A DNA stretch of 51,154 nt from an uncultured Bacilli bacterium (GTDB lineage: Bacteria > Bacillota_I > Bacilli_A > RF39 > UBA660): assembly GCA_944329375.1 (NCBI GenBank), contig CALVIB010000006.1:1-51154 (forward strand), in the 5' to 3' direction. This document shows positions 22,049 to 29,361 of this stretch, in pieces; positions within the stretch are counted from its first letter, which is position 1, and each line of letters starts with the position of its first letter. Made by a program: the position numbers and the translations under genes. Below the pieces are notes generated by a model, which was not told the DNA's origin, did no database searches, and worked only from the letters and a program-made list of their open reading frames with translations.

Positions 22049-22810
22049 ATGTGTGCCGTTCTAGAAATAAGTAGAAGAACTTATTATAAATATAGGAATA
22101 CTGATGATCCAGATTATTTAGATTATTTAATGATAAAAAATATATTTAATAAGTCTAAAGGCACATATGGATATCGTAGGATAACTGAAGGCTTAAAGAT
22201 TGAATATGGTGTAATATTCAATCATAAAAAGGTCGCTAGAATAATGAAAAAATATTATTTGAAGCCAGAATATGTAAAAAGAACTAGACCACATACTTAC
22301 AAAAGGATTGAAGAAAATGTTCAACCTAATATATTAAAAAGAAATTTTAAAGCTGATAAACCTAATCAAAAATGGACAACTGATATAACATATTTAATAT
22401 TTAAAAATAAGCGATTATATTTATCAACTATATTAGATTTATATGACAGAAAAGTTGTTGCTTATAAAATATCAAAATTTAATAATAATCAACTTGTTAT
22501 GGATACATTAAATGATGCAATATCCAAAAGAAAAGATGTACATGGACTTATCATTCATAGTGATCAAGGATTCCAATATACATCTTTCGAATACAAATCC
22601 ATTTGTAAATCTAACGGAATTACTATTTCAATGTCCCGAAAAGGTACTCCAATAGATGATTCACCAATGGAAAGCTGGCATGGTATCCTTAAAAAGGAAA
22701 CCTTGCATAACAATAATATCACATCTTTACAAGAATACCAAAAACTTGTAGAAGATTGGATACTATTTTACAACACAGATAGATTAAAGTCAAAAAAACT
22801 CAAGAAATAA
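22049..22810 (+). CDS. IS3-family transposase OrfB, C-terminally truncated
   Basis: A 253-aa DDE integrase-core protein. HTH_21-like segment GTYGYRRITEGLKIEYG; catalytic Asp in TTDITYL, Asp in IHSDQGFQYT, Glu in SPMESWHGILKKE. It normally ends with a segment like ERIQLKL-SPxxYR; here it stops at DRLKSKKLKK, roughly 12-15 residues early, consistent with loss of the right end of the IS. The -1 frame is open upstream of ATG 22049 to the orfA stop, so the natural product is the OrfAB fusion. Probably inactive for transposition without the right end. Confidence 0.88.
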   Translation: MCAVLEISRRTYYKYRNTDDPDYLDYLMIKNIFNKSKGTYGYRRITEGLKIEYGVIFNHKKVARIMKKYYLKPEYVKRTRPHTYKRIEENVQPNILKRNFKADKPNQKWTTDITYLIFKNKRLYLSTILDLYDRKVVAYKISKFNNNQLVMDTLNDAISKRKDVHGLIIHSDQGFQYTSFEYKSICKSNGITISMSRKGTPIDDSPMESWHGILKKETLHNNNITSLQEYQKLVEDWILFYNTDRLKSKKLKK

Positions 22811-22826
22811 AATCTTGAGTTCTCTT
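22797..22826. terminator. Terminator between the IS remnant and the restriction nuclease gene
   Basis: AACTCAAG (22797-22804) and CTTGAGTT (22814-22821) form an 8-bp stem followed by CTCTTTTT on the plus strand; the opposite strand also has an A/T-rich flank. It separates two convergent transcripts. Confidence 0.75.
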
Positions 22827-22827
22827 T

Positions 22828-23889
22828 TTATTTAAAAACAAATTCTCTATTATAATGTAGATATTCTAATCTTTGTTCATTGAGAACAATTGGATCTAAT
22901 GAATAATTCTTTAAGTGTTCTTTTACATCTTCTGAAAGTCTGTCAGATAGAATTATAGTTCCATCGTCATTAAATGAAATATAACCTTTATCAAATAAAG
23001 CGTCCATACCTCTACTTAATAAAAGACCATTATTCTTATCATATTGTTCACTTGGATTACTCTTTTTAAAAGGCTTTATATGTGATGCTACCAATGATGG
23101 ATAATCTAATTTTTCAAGATAACATATTTCTTTATCAAATAATTGAACTGATTCTTCTTTTAAAGTTGATTTATATAGTCTATGTAAATATGGATCTCTT
23201 TTTTCTAATTCTTCAATATCATCAGGTATGTCATCTTCAGTTAAATAAAGAGTTTTGTTGTTATCTAAGAAAACATCGGATAGTTTTCCTAAAAGATTTG
23301 TAAAATGATCAATTTGATTGTATTTTCTCTCTTTAAAGTCTATTATCTCTGCATATCTTTTCTTTTCCTCCAGTTCATCTCTTGTTAAAAAATCTCTTGT
23401 TGTTCTGGATAAATCTGTCAACATTAGAGCGATTCTATCATCTTCTGTTAGTGGGCCACTGTAAGCTAATGTTTTTAATAAAAAATTCATTGGCTTCTGA
23501 TTATCGTTATATTCTGTTACATCTCTTTTAAAGTTTGAACTTTGATAAACAATTTTAGAAAAAATAATCTGTTTTTCTTCATTAGAAGAAGAAGCTAAAA
23601 ATTTTCTTGCATCTGGATGATAACCAGCTAATTTATAATTAACAAATCCCAGTTTTACATATTGATTGATTATCTTTCTAATGCTTATTTCATTCATCTT
23701 ATAAACCGAATTAAGTCTTTGCTGTAATTGATTGTACAAATCATCATTATAATTATCTAAAGTAATATTATTCTGATCAATAAAATCTAATATAAGTTTT
23801 AGTGAAGTATGAAATTTTTCTCCATAAATATTTGTATATGCAAATGTTATTGACCAATAATCCTCATATACTTGATTTTCTCTTGGCAT
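22828..23889 (-). CDS. Restriction endonuclease with C-terminal HNH domain
   Basis: A 353-aa protein. The C-terminal third carries an HNH_2-type nuclease motif: SLVASHIKPFKKSNPSEQYD (His near residue 270), then NNGLLLSRGMDALFD and GYISFNDDGTI, as in many type II and modification-dependent restriction enzymes. The N-terminal two thirds have no recognised fold and would hold the DNA-recognition part. Encoded opposite to the two methyltransferases and beside them, with an IS3 remnant between. Its promoter has an extended -10 (TGATATAAT on the minus strand, around 23905-23913). Most likely the cutting partner of the C5/N6A pair; it could instead be a separate methyl-dependent nuclease. Confidence 0.82.
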   Translation of the reverse strand: MPRENQVYEDYWSITFAYTNIYGEKFHTSLKLILDFIDQNNITLDNYNDDLYNQLQQRLNSVYKMNEISIRKIINQYVKLGFVNYKLAGYHPDARKFLASSSNEEKQIIFSKIVYQSSNFKRDVTEYNDNQKPMNFLLKTLAYSGPLTEDDRIALMLTDLSRTTRDFLTRDELEEKKRYAEIIDFKERKYNQIDHFTNLLGKLSDVFLDNNKTLYLTEDDIPDDIEELEKRDPYLHRLYKSTLKEESVQLFDKEICYLEKLDYPSLVASHIKPFKKSNPSEQYDKNNGLLLSRGMDALFDKGYISFNDDGTIILSDRLSEDVKEHLKNYSLDPIVLNEQRLEYLHYNREFVFK

Positions 23890-24055
23890 ACTACTACCTC
23901 CAAATAAATTATATCAATTTTTTAAAAAATAGTAAATTAAGCTAATTAAATTTTGAAAAAACATATTTCTAAAACTTTGTTTATTAATTGATATAAGCTA
24001 ACCAACTAATTAGAATTTAATATGGTATAATAAATACTTAAAGGAGGTAATCTTT

Positions 24056-25783
24056 ATGAATGAATTTGTATTTGATTTAGAACAAAATGTTAATATGGGA
24101 AAAATATCAGAAAATGATTTTAAAGAAAGTAAATCTATAGGACTAATAAAGGAATTATTGGAAAAAAATAATAAGATTAAGGTTAGAACAACTGAGGAAG
24201 ATAAAATTCCTGATTTGGATGGAAGAATAAGTATACTTGATAAAAACAACCATGATAGACTCCTAATAGAGGTTCAAAGTAAAACCCTGCCAGAAGAGTA
24301 TAATGAATCAGCACCTTATCATTATGATTGTGATACAAAAGTATTAAATGTAGTTAAATATAATAAATCTTTCAATCCAGTAGTATTATTTATGAGCGAT
24401 ATAAATAATAAAAAATTATACTATAAACTTATATCAACAGAATATCTTGAAAAGATAAAGTTTCAAAATCAAGATACAAAAAGAATAAAATTTAGTGATG
24501 ATGATTTATATGAAGAAGAAAAATTTATAGATGAAATGATAGAATATGCTAAATTAAAAACAATAATAATAAAAAAAGGCAATGATTCTTTGGTTACATC
24601 ATATGTTAATGGACCAAATAAATATTATCATATAATGCAGGAAGAAATAGATAAATTAAATTATAGATTTGATCATGAGTTAAAAGTAATAAAGGATACT
24701 TTGTTTCCATATGTTTGGAAGTTTGGCATTGCATATAATAAAACGGATTATGGATTTATTTTAGGAATATATAAAATATATAAAGGAACTAATGATACTT
24801 TGGTAAAAAATTTTGATATAAGGAATGGCAATTATATGTTTGCTGAGTTTTCTAAACTTAACGAAAGTATTTCTATAGTTTTAAATAAATGGATTAAACA
24901 ATGCATAAATGAGTTTTATAATGTATATTGGTTACATCCACAATATTGTTCTGATGAAGTACTATCAGAAATCGTATTTACTTTTTTAGATAATATTACA
25001 TATCTTTCCAATAAATTCAAAGATATTAAAAGCAGTAATTATTATAAGGATGAAGAGTCTGTAGAAGTAATTCATTCCTATATTAATGGTTTATCAAATT
25101 TTTATATTACAATATGGAAGAACAAAGATAAGTATGAAGATGCCAAAATTTTAGAACCATATTATAAAGCTTGTGGGAAATTTCTGATTTTTAATCCGTT
25201 TGTAAATTTTCATAATAGCAGGGAGCTTCTTGAAAAATATTTATTCAAAAAAGATCTTGCACCATTTAAAAATAATATTTTTTCCAATAATGATTTAAAC
25301 ATGGATTTAATTATGCTATCTGTTATAGAGCTGGAAAAAAGAAAAATAAAAAATGTAAAAAGAATACATTCGAGAAAAGATAGTAATATAATACAAAAAG
25401 TATTCTCAGACTTGAACCAATCTTATTTATATACAAAGAATCAATTAAATTTAGATACTAAACAAGCTATATCTGGAAAATATACTATATACTATTTTAA
25501 GGATATGGATGGGATCTATTGTGTTGATTACTCTAAAAGTGATAAGTTAAATATTGATTTTAAAAATGAAATTAGTGATAAATATGATGAAACATTAGCA
25601 AAATCAGTACAAACAGGAAAACTGAAAGACATTCAAAGAATAAAAATGCCATTATATAATTTAACAAGATTGTTAATTAATAAGGGCTGTATGGAAGCGC
25701 AGGGAGAAAAGTTTGAATTTAAATCAGAGTCACTTAACATATTTGGATTGAAAGATTTTCCTGTTTTAACTATAAATAAATAA
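24056..25783 (+). CDS. DUF4365-like PD-(D/E)XK nuclease-fold protein, probable defence gene
   Basis: A 575-aa protein. Residues about 20-150 look like DUF4365: ENDFKESKSIGLIKELLEKN, then PDLDGRISI with the putative catalytic Asp, followed by LLIEVQSKTLP giving the E/Q-x-K element of a PD-(D/E)XK fold. The remaining roughly 420 aa have no recognised domain and are rich in aromatic and charged residues. It has its own extended -10 promoter (TGGTATAAT, 24023-24031) and AAGGAGG, so it is independent of the methyltransferases. It is the last gene before attR, the usual place for cargo. A defence role is inference from fold and location. Confidence 0.68.
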   Translation: MNEFVFDLEQNVNMGKISENDFKESKSIGLIKELLEKNNKIKVRTTEEDKIPDLDGRISILDKNNHDRLLIEVQSKTLPEEYNESAPYHYDCDTKVLNVVKYNKSFNPVVLFMSDINNKKLYYKLISTEYLEKIKFQNQDTKRIKFSDDDLYEEEKFIDEMIEYAKLKTIIIKKGNDSLVTSYVNGPNKYYHIMQEEIDKLNYRFDHELKVIKDTLFPYVWKFGIAYNKTDYGFILGIYKIYKGTNDTLVKNFDIRNGNYMFAEFSKLNESISIVLNKWIKQCINEFYNVYWLHPQYCSDEVLSEIVFTFLDNITYLSNKFKDIKSSNYYKDEESVEVIHSYINGLSNFYITIWKNKDKYEDAKILEPYYKACGKFLIFNPFVNFHNSRELLEKYLFKKDLAPFKNNIFSNNDLNMDLIMLSVIELEKRKIKNVKRIHSRKDSNIIQKVFSDLNQSYLYTKNQLNLDTKQAISGKYTIYYFKDMDGIYCVDYSKSDKLNIDFKNEISDKYDETLAKSVQTGKLKDIQRIKMPLYNLTRLLINKGCMEAQGEKFEFKSESLNIFGLKDFPVLTINK

Positions 25784-25797
25784 ATAAATAAATATTT

Positions 25798-25816
25798 TAG
25801 GTACCATTTAGGTACC
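25798..25816. repeat. Right attachment site (attR) of the mobile element
   Basis: TAGGTACCATTTAGGTACC, 18 of 19 identical to attL at 14058-14076, in the same orientation. It starts 14 bp after the stop codon of the last cargo gene. The single difference falls in the 5-bp centre between the two GGTACC palindromes. Confidence 0.75.
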
Positions 25817-25861
25817 AACAGACTAATAAATAACAAATTTTAAAGGTTATTTCAAAAATAT

Positions 25862-25884
25862 AACGGTCATAAAAGGCCGTTTTT
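25862..25884 (+). terminator. Terminator just outside attR
   Basis: AACGGTC (25862-25868), loop ATAAAA, GGCCGTT (25875-25881), followed by TTT. Probably ends transcription leaving the element. Confidence 0.75.
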
Positions 25885-25914
25885 AAAAGGAATTAAGACA
25901 CATAACAATTATAT

Positions 25915-25956
25915 GGGCGAGCCCCCTGAAGGCTACTGAAAGGTAGCCGTTTTTTG
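25915..25956 (+). ncRNA. Third copy of the hairpin-CCTGAAG-terminator module
   Basis: Short stem GGG/CCC around CGAG (25915-25924), CCTGAAG, then GGCTAC-TGAAAG-GTAGCC (25931-25948) and a T run. It has the architecture of the 3' half of small RNA B but different stem sequences with compensating bases. No clear promoter is visible directly upstream. The stretch 25784-26106 has no gene: it holds attR, this module, a terminator and the csoR promoter/operator. Confidence 0.5.
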
Positions 25957-26061
25957 TTTATTTAAATTATATAACATTTTAATAATATACTATATTCATC
26001 AATACAATTAAGCTCTCATTAAATCATTGGATATTTGAAAAAAATTGTCAAATAAAATTGA

Positions 26062-26090
26062 TTGACATATACCCCTATGGAGTATATACT
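26062..26090 (+). promoter_or_regulatory. csoR promoter with an internal operator
   Basis: TTGACA (26062-26067), 17-bp spacer, TATACT (26085-26090). The spacer is filled by a dyad ATATACCCCTATGGAGTATAT-like sequence (26067-26087; arms ATATAC and GTATAT, inner CCC/GGA). This resembles CsoR/RcnR-type C/G-tract operators. The regulator would block its own promoter until it binds ligand. Confidence 0.8.
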
Positions 26091-26106
26091 TAAAATGGTG
26101 AAGAAT

Positions 26107-26403
26107 ATGAAAGAAAAAAAGAACAATCATAAAATAAAATATAAAAATCCAGAAGATAAAGCAAAAATAATTAAAAGACTAGCAATCATTGAAGGACAAA
26201 TAAGAGGTATATCTGAAATGATAAATCAAGATAAATATTGTAGTGATATATTAATACAAATAAGGTCTGCCGAAAAAGCATTAATAAGTTTGTCTAATAT
26301 TATTTTAGAAAATCATATGCGAACATGTATAACAGATGAAATAAAAAAAGGAAATTTATCCGCAGTAGATGAAATAATGGGTATTATTAAAAGAAACCAA
26401 TAA
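26107..26403 (+). CDS. CsoR-family (DUF156) metal- or sulfur-sensing repressor
   Basis: A 98-aa all-helical repressor: KIIKRLAIIEGQIRGISEMI, then KYCSDILIQIRSAEKAL and ENHMRTCITDEIKKG. The Cys, His, Cys ligand set of copper-sensing CsoR (C-x-H-C arrangement) is present. I use ATG 26107; a frame open from 26062 would start inside the -35 box. Its operator lies in its own promoter. The only co-transcribed gene is a B3/B4 protein 10 bp downstream, not a copper ATPase or a sulfurtransferase, so the physiological ligand is unclear; copper is the first guess from the ligands. Confidence 0.88.
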   Translation: MKEKKNNHKIKYKNPEDKAKIIKRLAIIEGQIRGISEMINQDKYCSDILIQIRSAEKALISLSNIILENHMRTCITDEIKKGNLSAVDEIMGIIKRNQ

Positions 26404-26412
26404 GGAGGTATT

Positions 26413-27072
26413 ATGACATTTACACCAACTCGTGAAGTTTTAGATTTAGGACTAAAAGTAATCTGTTTACAAATTACTGATTTAAATAACAAATCAGAAA
26501 CGAAAAAATTTTTAGCTTTTAAAGAAAAAGCCTATAAAGCTTTAAAACAAAAATATCAAGAGTTTGATATAGAAACTGATTTAATTTTAAAAGGTTTTCA
26601 TGAATTACATAAAAAACTAAATATAAAAAGAAGAAAAAACACTCCAATTAGTGAAAACATATTAAAAAGGTTTTTAAAAGAAGAAAAATTAAATGAAGAC
26701 AATAAATTACTGACCTTATATAATATATTTACTTTAGATTCTAGATTATCAATTGGTATGTATGATATGGATAAAATAAAAGGTAATATTACTTTAAAAA
26801 TAGATGATAAATCTTCATATATATCATTAGATGGTACCATTAAAAAATTAAATCAAAAACAATATGTTTATAAAGATGAAAACTATATTATATCTAGATT
26901 AGAAGTAACCCAAAATCCTAAAACAATCGTTGACAAAAATACCAAAAACATATTGATAACCATTGAGGGAAATGAAGCTACAAGTGCAGAATATATTATG
27001 GAAGTAGCGAGTGAAATTATCGATTTAATTACAACTTACTGTGGCGGTAAAGCTCAAATAATCTATAAATAG
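26413..27072 (+). CDS. B3/B4 domain protein (PheRS-beta-like tRNA-editing fold)
   Basis: A 219-aa protein whose later two thirds (LSIGMYDMDKIKGNITLKID, then DENYIISRLEVTQNPKT, then LITIEGNEATSAEYI) match the free-standing B3/B4 domain found in the beta subunit of phenylalanyl-tRNA synthetase, where it edits mischarged tRNA. Stand-alone versions have unproven substrates. AAGGAGGT precedes the ATG, 10 bp after csoR, so it should be co-transcribed and de-repressed with it. That pairing is unusual. Confidence 0.82.
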   Translation: MTFTPTREVLDLGLKVICLQITDLNNKSETKKFLAFKEKAYKALKQKYQEFDIETDLILKGFHELHKKLNIKRRKNTPISENILKRFLKEEKLNEDNKLLTLYNIFTLDSRLSIGMYDMDKIKGNITLKIDDKSSYISLDGTIKKLNQKQYVYKDENYIISRLEVTQNPKTIVDKNTKNILITIEGNEATSAEYIMEVASEIIDLITTYCGGKAQIIYK

Positions 27073-27115
27073 AAAATGAAAATGTCTAAAAAAGTAAATT
27101 AATTTACAAAAAAAG

Positions 27116-27144
27116 TTGTAAACTTTAAAGGTGTATGCTATAAT
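27116..27144 (+). promoter_or_regulatory. Promoter of the DUF1292 gene
   Basis: TTGTAA (27116-27121), 17-bp spacer, TATAAT (27139-27144), 26 bp before the ATG at 27171. Confidence 0.75.
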
Positions 27145-27170
27145 CATTAATAGAATAGGAGGGGTTTTCC

Positions 27171-27434
27171 ATGGAAAAATTACAAAAAATTAAAGTAAAA
27201 AAATCAAACGGGGAAGAAACCGAAGCAGAAGTATTATTATGTTTTGAATTAGAAAAAACAGGTAAAAAATATATTCTTTATACAATAGGCCGCAAAAATG
27301 ACCAAGAAATGATTACTATAAATGCAGCTGAATTAAAAGAAAAAGATAAAGGGTATGAACTAAATACAATTTCAGATGATGAATGGAAAGAAGTAAAAGA
27401 AGTAATGCGTGAAATTATTAGGAATGAGGAGTGA
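27171..27434 (+). CDS. DUF1292 protein (YrzB-like)
   Basis: An 87-aa acidic protein with the DUF1292 pattern: EAEVLLCFELEKTGKKYILY, then ELNTISDDEWKEVKEVM at the end. Widespread in Bacillota, function unknown, often encoded near alaS/yrrK-type genes. Here it has its own consensus promoter and precedes a coiled-coil protein gene, whose start codon lies 6 bp after its stop; the two form a small operon. Ribosome-binding site AGGAGGGG at 27156-27163. Confidence 0.85.
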   Translation: MEKLQKIKVKKSNGEETEAEVLLCFELEKTGKKYILYTIGRKNDQEMITINAAELKEKDKGYELNTISDDEWKEVKEVMREIIRNEE

Positions 27435-27439
27435 TAAAG

Positions 27440-28834
27440 ATGGCTAAAGAAATACAAATAATTGATAAAAAAACAATATCTGTTAATGAAAATTATAAAC
27501 CAAAACAAGTTAAAATAACTGATAAAATGTTTAAAAAGTTATTTGGCTTTATACGTAAAGTAGTTGATGGATTAAAGACAGTTCCATATGTACCAGGTGC
27601 AATATTCCAGTTAGCTAAACTTCACAAAGAAACAGAAAAAAAAGAATTAAAAACAGAATCCATTCCAAAAACGGAAGATAAAGAAAATAATATGAAAACA
27701 CCTGAAAAAAGCTTTGCAGAAAGAGTTGCTGAACAAGTTCAAAAAGTTGTAGAAAAATCCGACAGGAAAAGAAAAGAAGCAGCAAAAAGCAAAGCAAAAC
27801 CAATTAAAACAATTGAACCAAAAAAAATTAATGGAGTATTAAATTCAAAAGAAGAAAAAGAAAATGAACCCGCAACTCCCGTAGAAATTCCAATATCTAA
27901 AACTGATGAAGAATCAAAAGTAAAAAAAGAAAAAAAGAATCTAAAAGATTTAACTGTATTTGATACATATAAAGATTATAAATTTGCTTATTTTTGGAAT
28001 TATAAATTTAACGAATATGAGGCAGATGTTTTAGAAAAGATAGCAAACGATTTAGCCAAATTTGCTGATGTAAATCAATTTAGGACCTTGCTTACAGAAG
28101 CTGATTTTAATAAGAAAAAAGCAAGTCAAATTAAAGCCAAAGAAATCTCTGAATTAACTAAAGCACATAAAGAAGAATTGGCTCAAGCTGAAGAAAGACG
28201 CAAAACTGATGTTCAAGCAGCAATAGATGAAAGGCAAGAAGAAGTCGAAACATTACAAAGAAAATTAGATGATGCTAGAAGCGAAAAACGCATTATAAAT
28301 TCTAAATTAAAAGTAGTTACAGAAGCTCTTGGTGGAATACAAGAAAAAGCCGATTTAGTAGGAATTACAGCAATTAGTGATATTATTGAACGAGCTAATA
28401 AAAAAGTTCAAGGAATTGATGAACGTGCTAAAGAAAAAGCCGAGGTAAAAGAAACATCAACTCATGAAAAAATTGCAGAAACAAATTCTAGCAAACAAGA
28501 GAAAATAGAAACTCAAACAGATGAAATAATGAAACAAATAAATGCTGAAGTTTATGGTCAAGATGAAGAAAATGAATCAAAACAAGCAGAAGAATCACAA
28601 CATAGTGATAGTAAAGAAGAAAACCCATTAATGAAGGAATTGGAGAATTTTGGTAATAGTGAAATAGAAAATCCTCAGATTTTCAGTTCAACAAACCCAG
28701 ATTATTCAGGAACCATAACATTAGACAAAGAAAAGGGTGTTAGTGCAAATTGGAACTTATCACCATTAACAGATGCAAGTATTTTTGATAATTTAGCAAC
28801 TCCAGAACCAGCACAAAAAGCACGAACTAGATAA
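27440..28834 (+). CDS. Large coiled-coil protein, function unknown
   Basis: A 464-aa hydrophilic, Lys/Glu-rich protein with no membrane segment. An N-terminal basic region of about 60 aa (MFKKLFGFIRKVVDGLKTVP) may contact membrane or nucleic acid. A disordered stretch follows (about 65-165), then a structured region around 170-225 (VFDTYKDYKFAYFWNYKFNE), a long coiled coil at about 225-305 (KEELAQAEERRKTDVQAAID) and an acidic tail. ATG 27440 follows GAGGAG at correct spacing. Co-transcribed with the DUF1292 gene; a strong terminator follows. I do not recognise a family. Confidence 0.75.
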   Translation: MAKEIQIIDKKTISVNENYKPKQVKITDKMFKKLFGFIRKVVDGLKTVPYVPGAIFQLAKLHKETEKKELKTESIPKTEDKENNMKTPEKSFAERVAEQVQKVVEKSDRKRKEAAKSKAKPIKTIEPKKINGVLNSKEEKENEPATPVEIPISKTDEESKVKKEKKNLKDLTVFDTYKDYKFAYFWNYKFNEYEADVLEKIANDLAKFADVNQFRTLLTEADFNKKKASQIKAKEISELTKAHKEELAQAEERRKTDVQAAIDERQEEVETLQRKLDDARSEKRIINSKLKVVTEALGGIQEKADLVGITAISDIIERANKKVQGIDERAKEKAEVKETSTHEKIAETNSSKQEKIETQTDEIMKQINAEVYGQDEENESKQAEESQHSDSKEENPLMKELENFGNSEIENPQIFSSTNPDYSGTITLDKEKGVSANWNLSPLTDASIFDNLATPEPAQKARTR

Positions 28835-28851
28835 TTTTACGCAAAGATTTC

Positions 28852-28879
28852 AAAGCGCCAAAAAATTCTTGGTGCTTTT
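28852..28879 (+). terminator. Terminator after the coiled-coil gene
   Basis: AAAGCGCCAA (28852-28861) pairs with TTGGTGCTTT (28869-28878) with one G-T pair, and the T run continues. Confidence 0.82.
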
Positions 28880-28932
28880 ATTGTAATTTAAAATTCACTA
28901 TGTTATACTATTATTTGTAGGAGGGGATAACT

Positions 28933-29361
28933 TTGGAACAATGGTTAGTTTGGTTAATTATTGTAATTTTACTTACTTTAATAGAAATTGCAACTATCAA
29001 TTTAACAACAATTTGGTTTGTTGTAAGTGGTATTGTCGCACTCATAACATCATTATTCATAGATAATTATATTTTACAGTTTGGAATATTTGTAATATTA
29101 GGAGTTATTTTATTGATTACTACAAAACCTTTTTTAACAAAATTTATTAAAGAACATAAAGTTAAAACAAACATTGATAGAATAATAGGTATGACAGGCA
29201 TTGTAACTGAAAAAATTGGTAAAAATGAAGACGGCGAAGTAAAAGTGGATGGTAAAAGATGGACTGCTTATGCCGATGAAAAAATAAAAAAAGATGAGTT
29301 AGTTAAAGTGTTAGAAATTAAAGGAGTAAAAATAAAAGTAGAGAAAGAAGGAAATAAATAA
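28933..29361 (+). CDS. NfeD-family membrane protein
   Basis: A 142-aa protein with about three hydrophobic helices in residues 5-80 (WLVWLIIVILLTLIEIA at the start), then a soluble OB-fold-like C-terminal domain (IGMTGIVTEKIGKNEDGEVK, then VLEIKGVKIKVE). This is the short NfeD form that accompanies SPFH proteins in membrane microdomains. It starts with TTG behind AGGAGGGG. Its stop overlaps the start of the SPFH gene by one base (TAATG), confirming the pair as one functional unit. Confidence 0.9.
   Translation: MEQWLVWLIIVILLTLIEIATINLTTIWFVVSGIVALITSLFIDNYILQFGIFVILGVILLITTKPFLTKFIKEHKVKTNIDRIIGMTGIVTEKIGKNEDGEVKVDGKRWTAYADEKIKKDELVKVLEIKGVKIKVEKEGNK

Larger units (their letters stand above)
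21652..22810 (+). mobile_element. IS3-family (IS150-group) insertion sequence, right end missing or degenerate
   Basis: The left end begins TGAAGTGAACCCC and continues into TTTTTGACACTT, a typical terminal repeat of IS150-group elements. It contains orfA and orfB in the -1 frame. The expected inverted copy (GGGGTTCACTTCA) is absent downstream, and orfB stops early. A weak AAAGTCAAAAAA at 22786-22797 might be a decayed right end. It is inserted at the 3' end of the adenine methyltransferase gene, separating it from the restriction nuclease gene. Confidence 0.85.

Noticed and set aside
14058-25816. Complete prophage
   Set aside because: No terminase, portal, capsid, tail, holin or lysin gene is present; only integration, regulation, replication and HNH functions are seen.
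26062-26106. Upstream extension of the CsoR frame from a TTG at 26062
   Set aside because: That TTG is the -35 box, and the frame would run through the promoter and operator; ATG 26107 is the sensible start.
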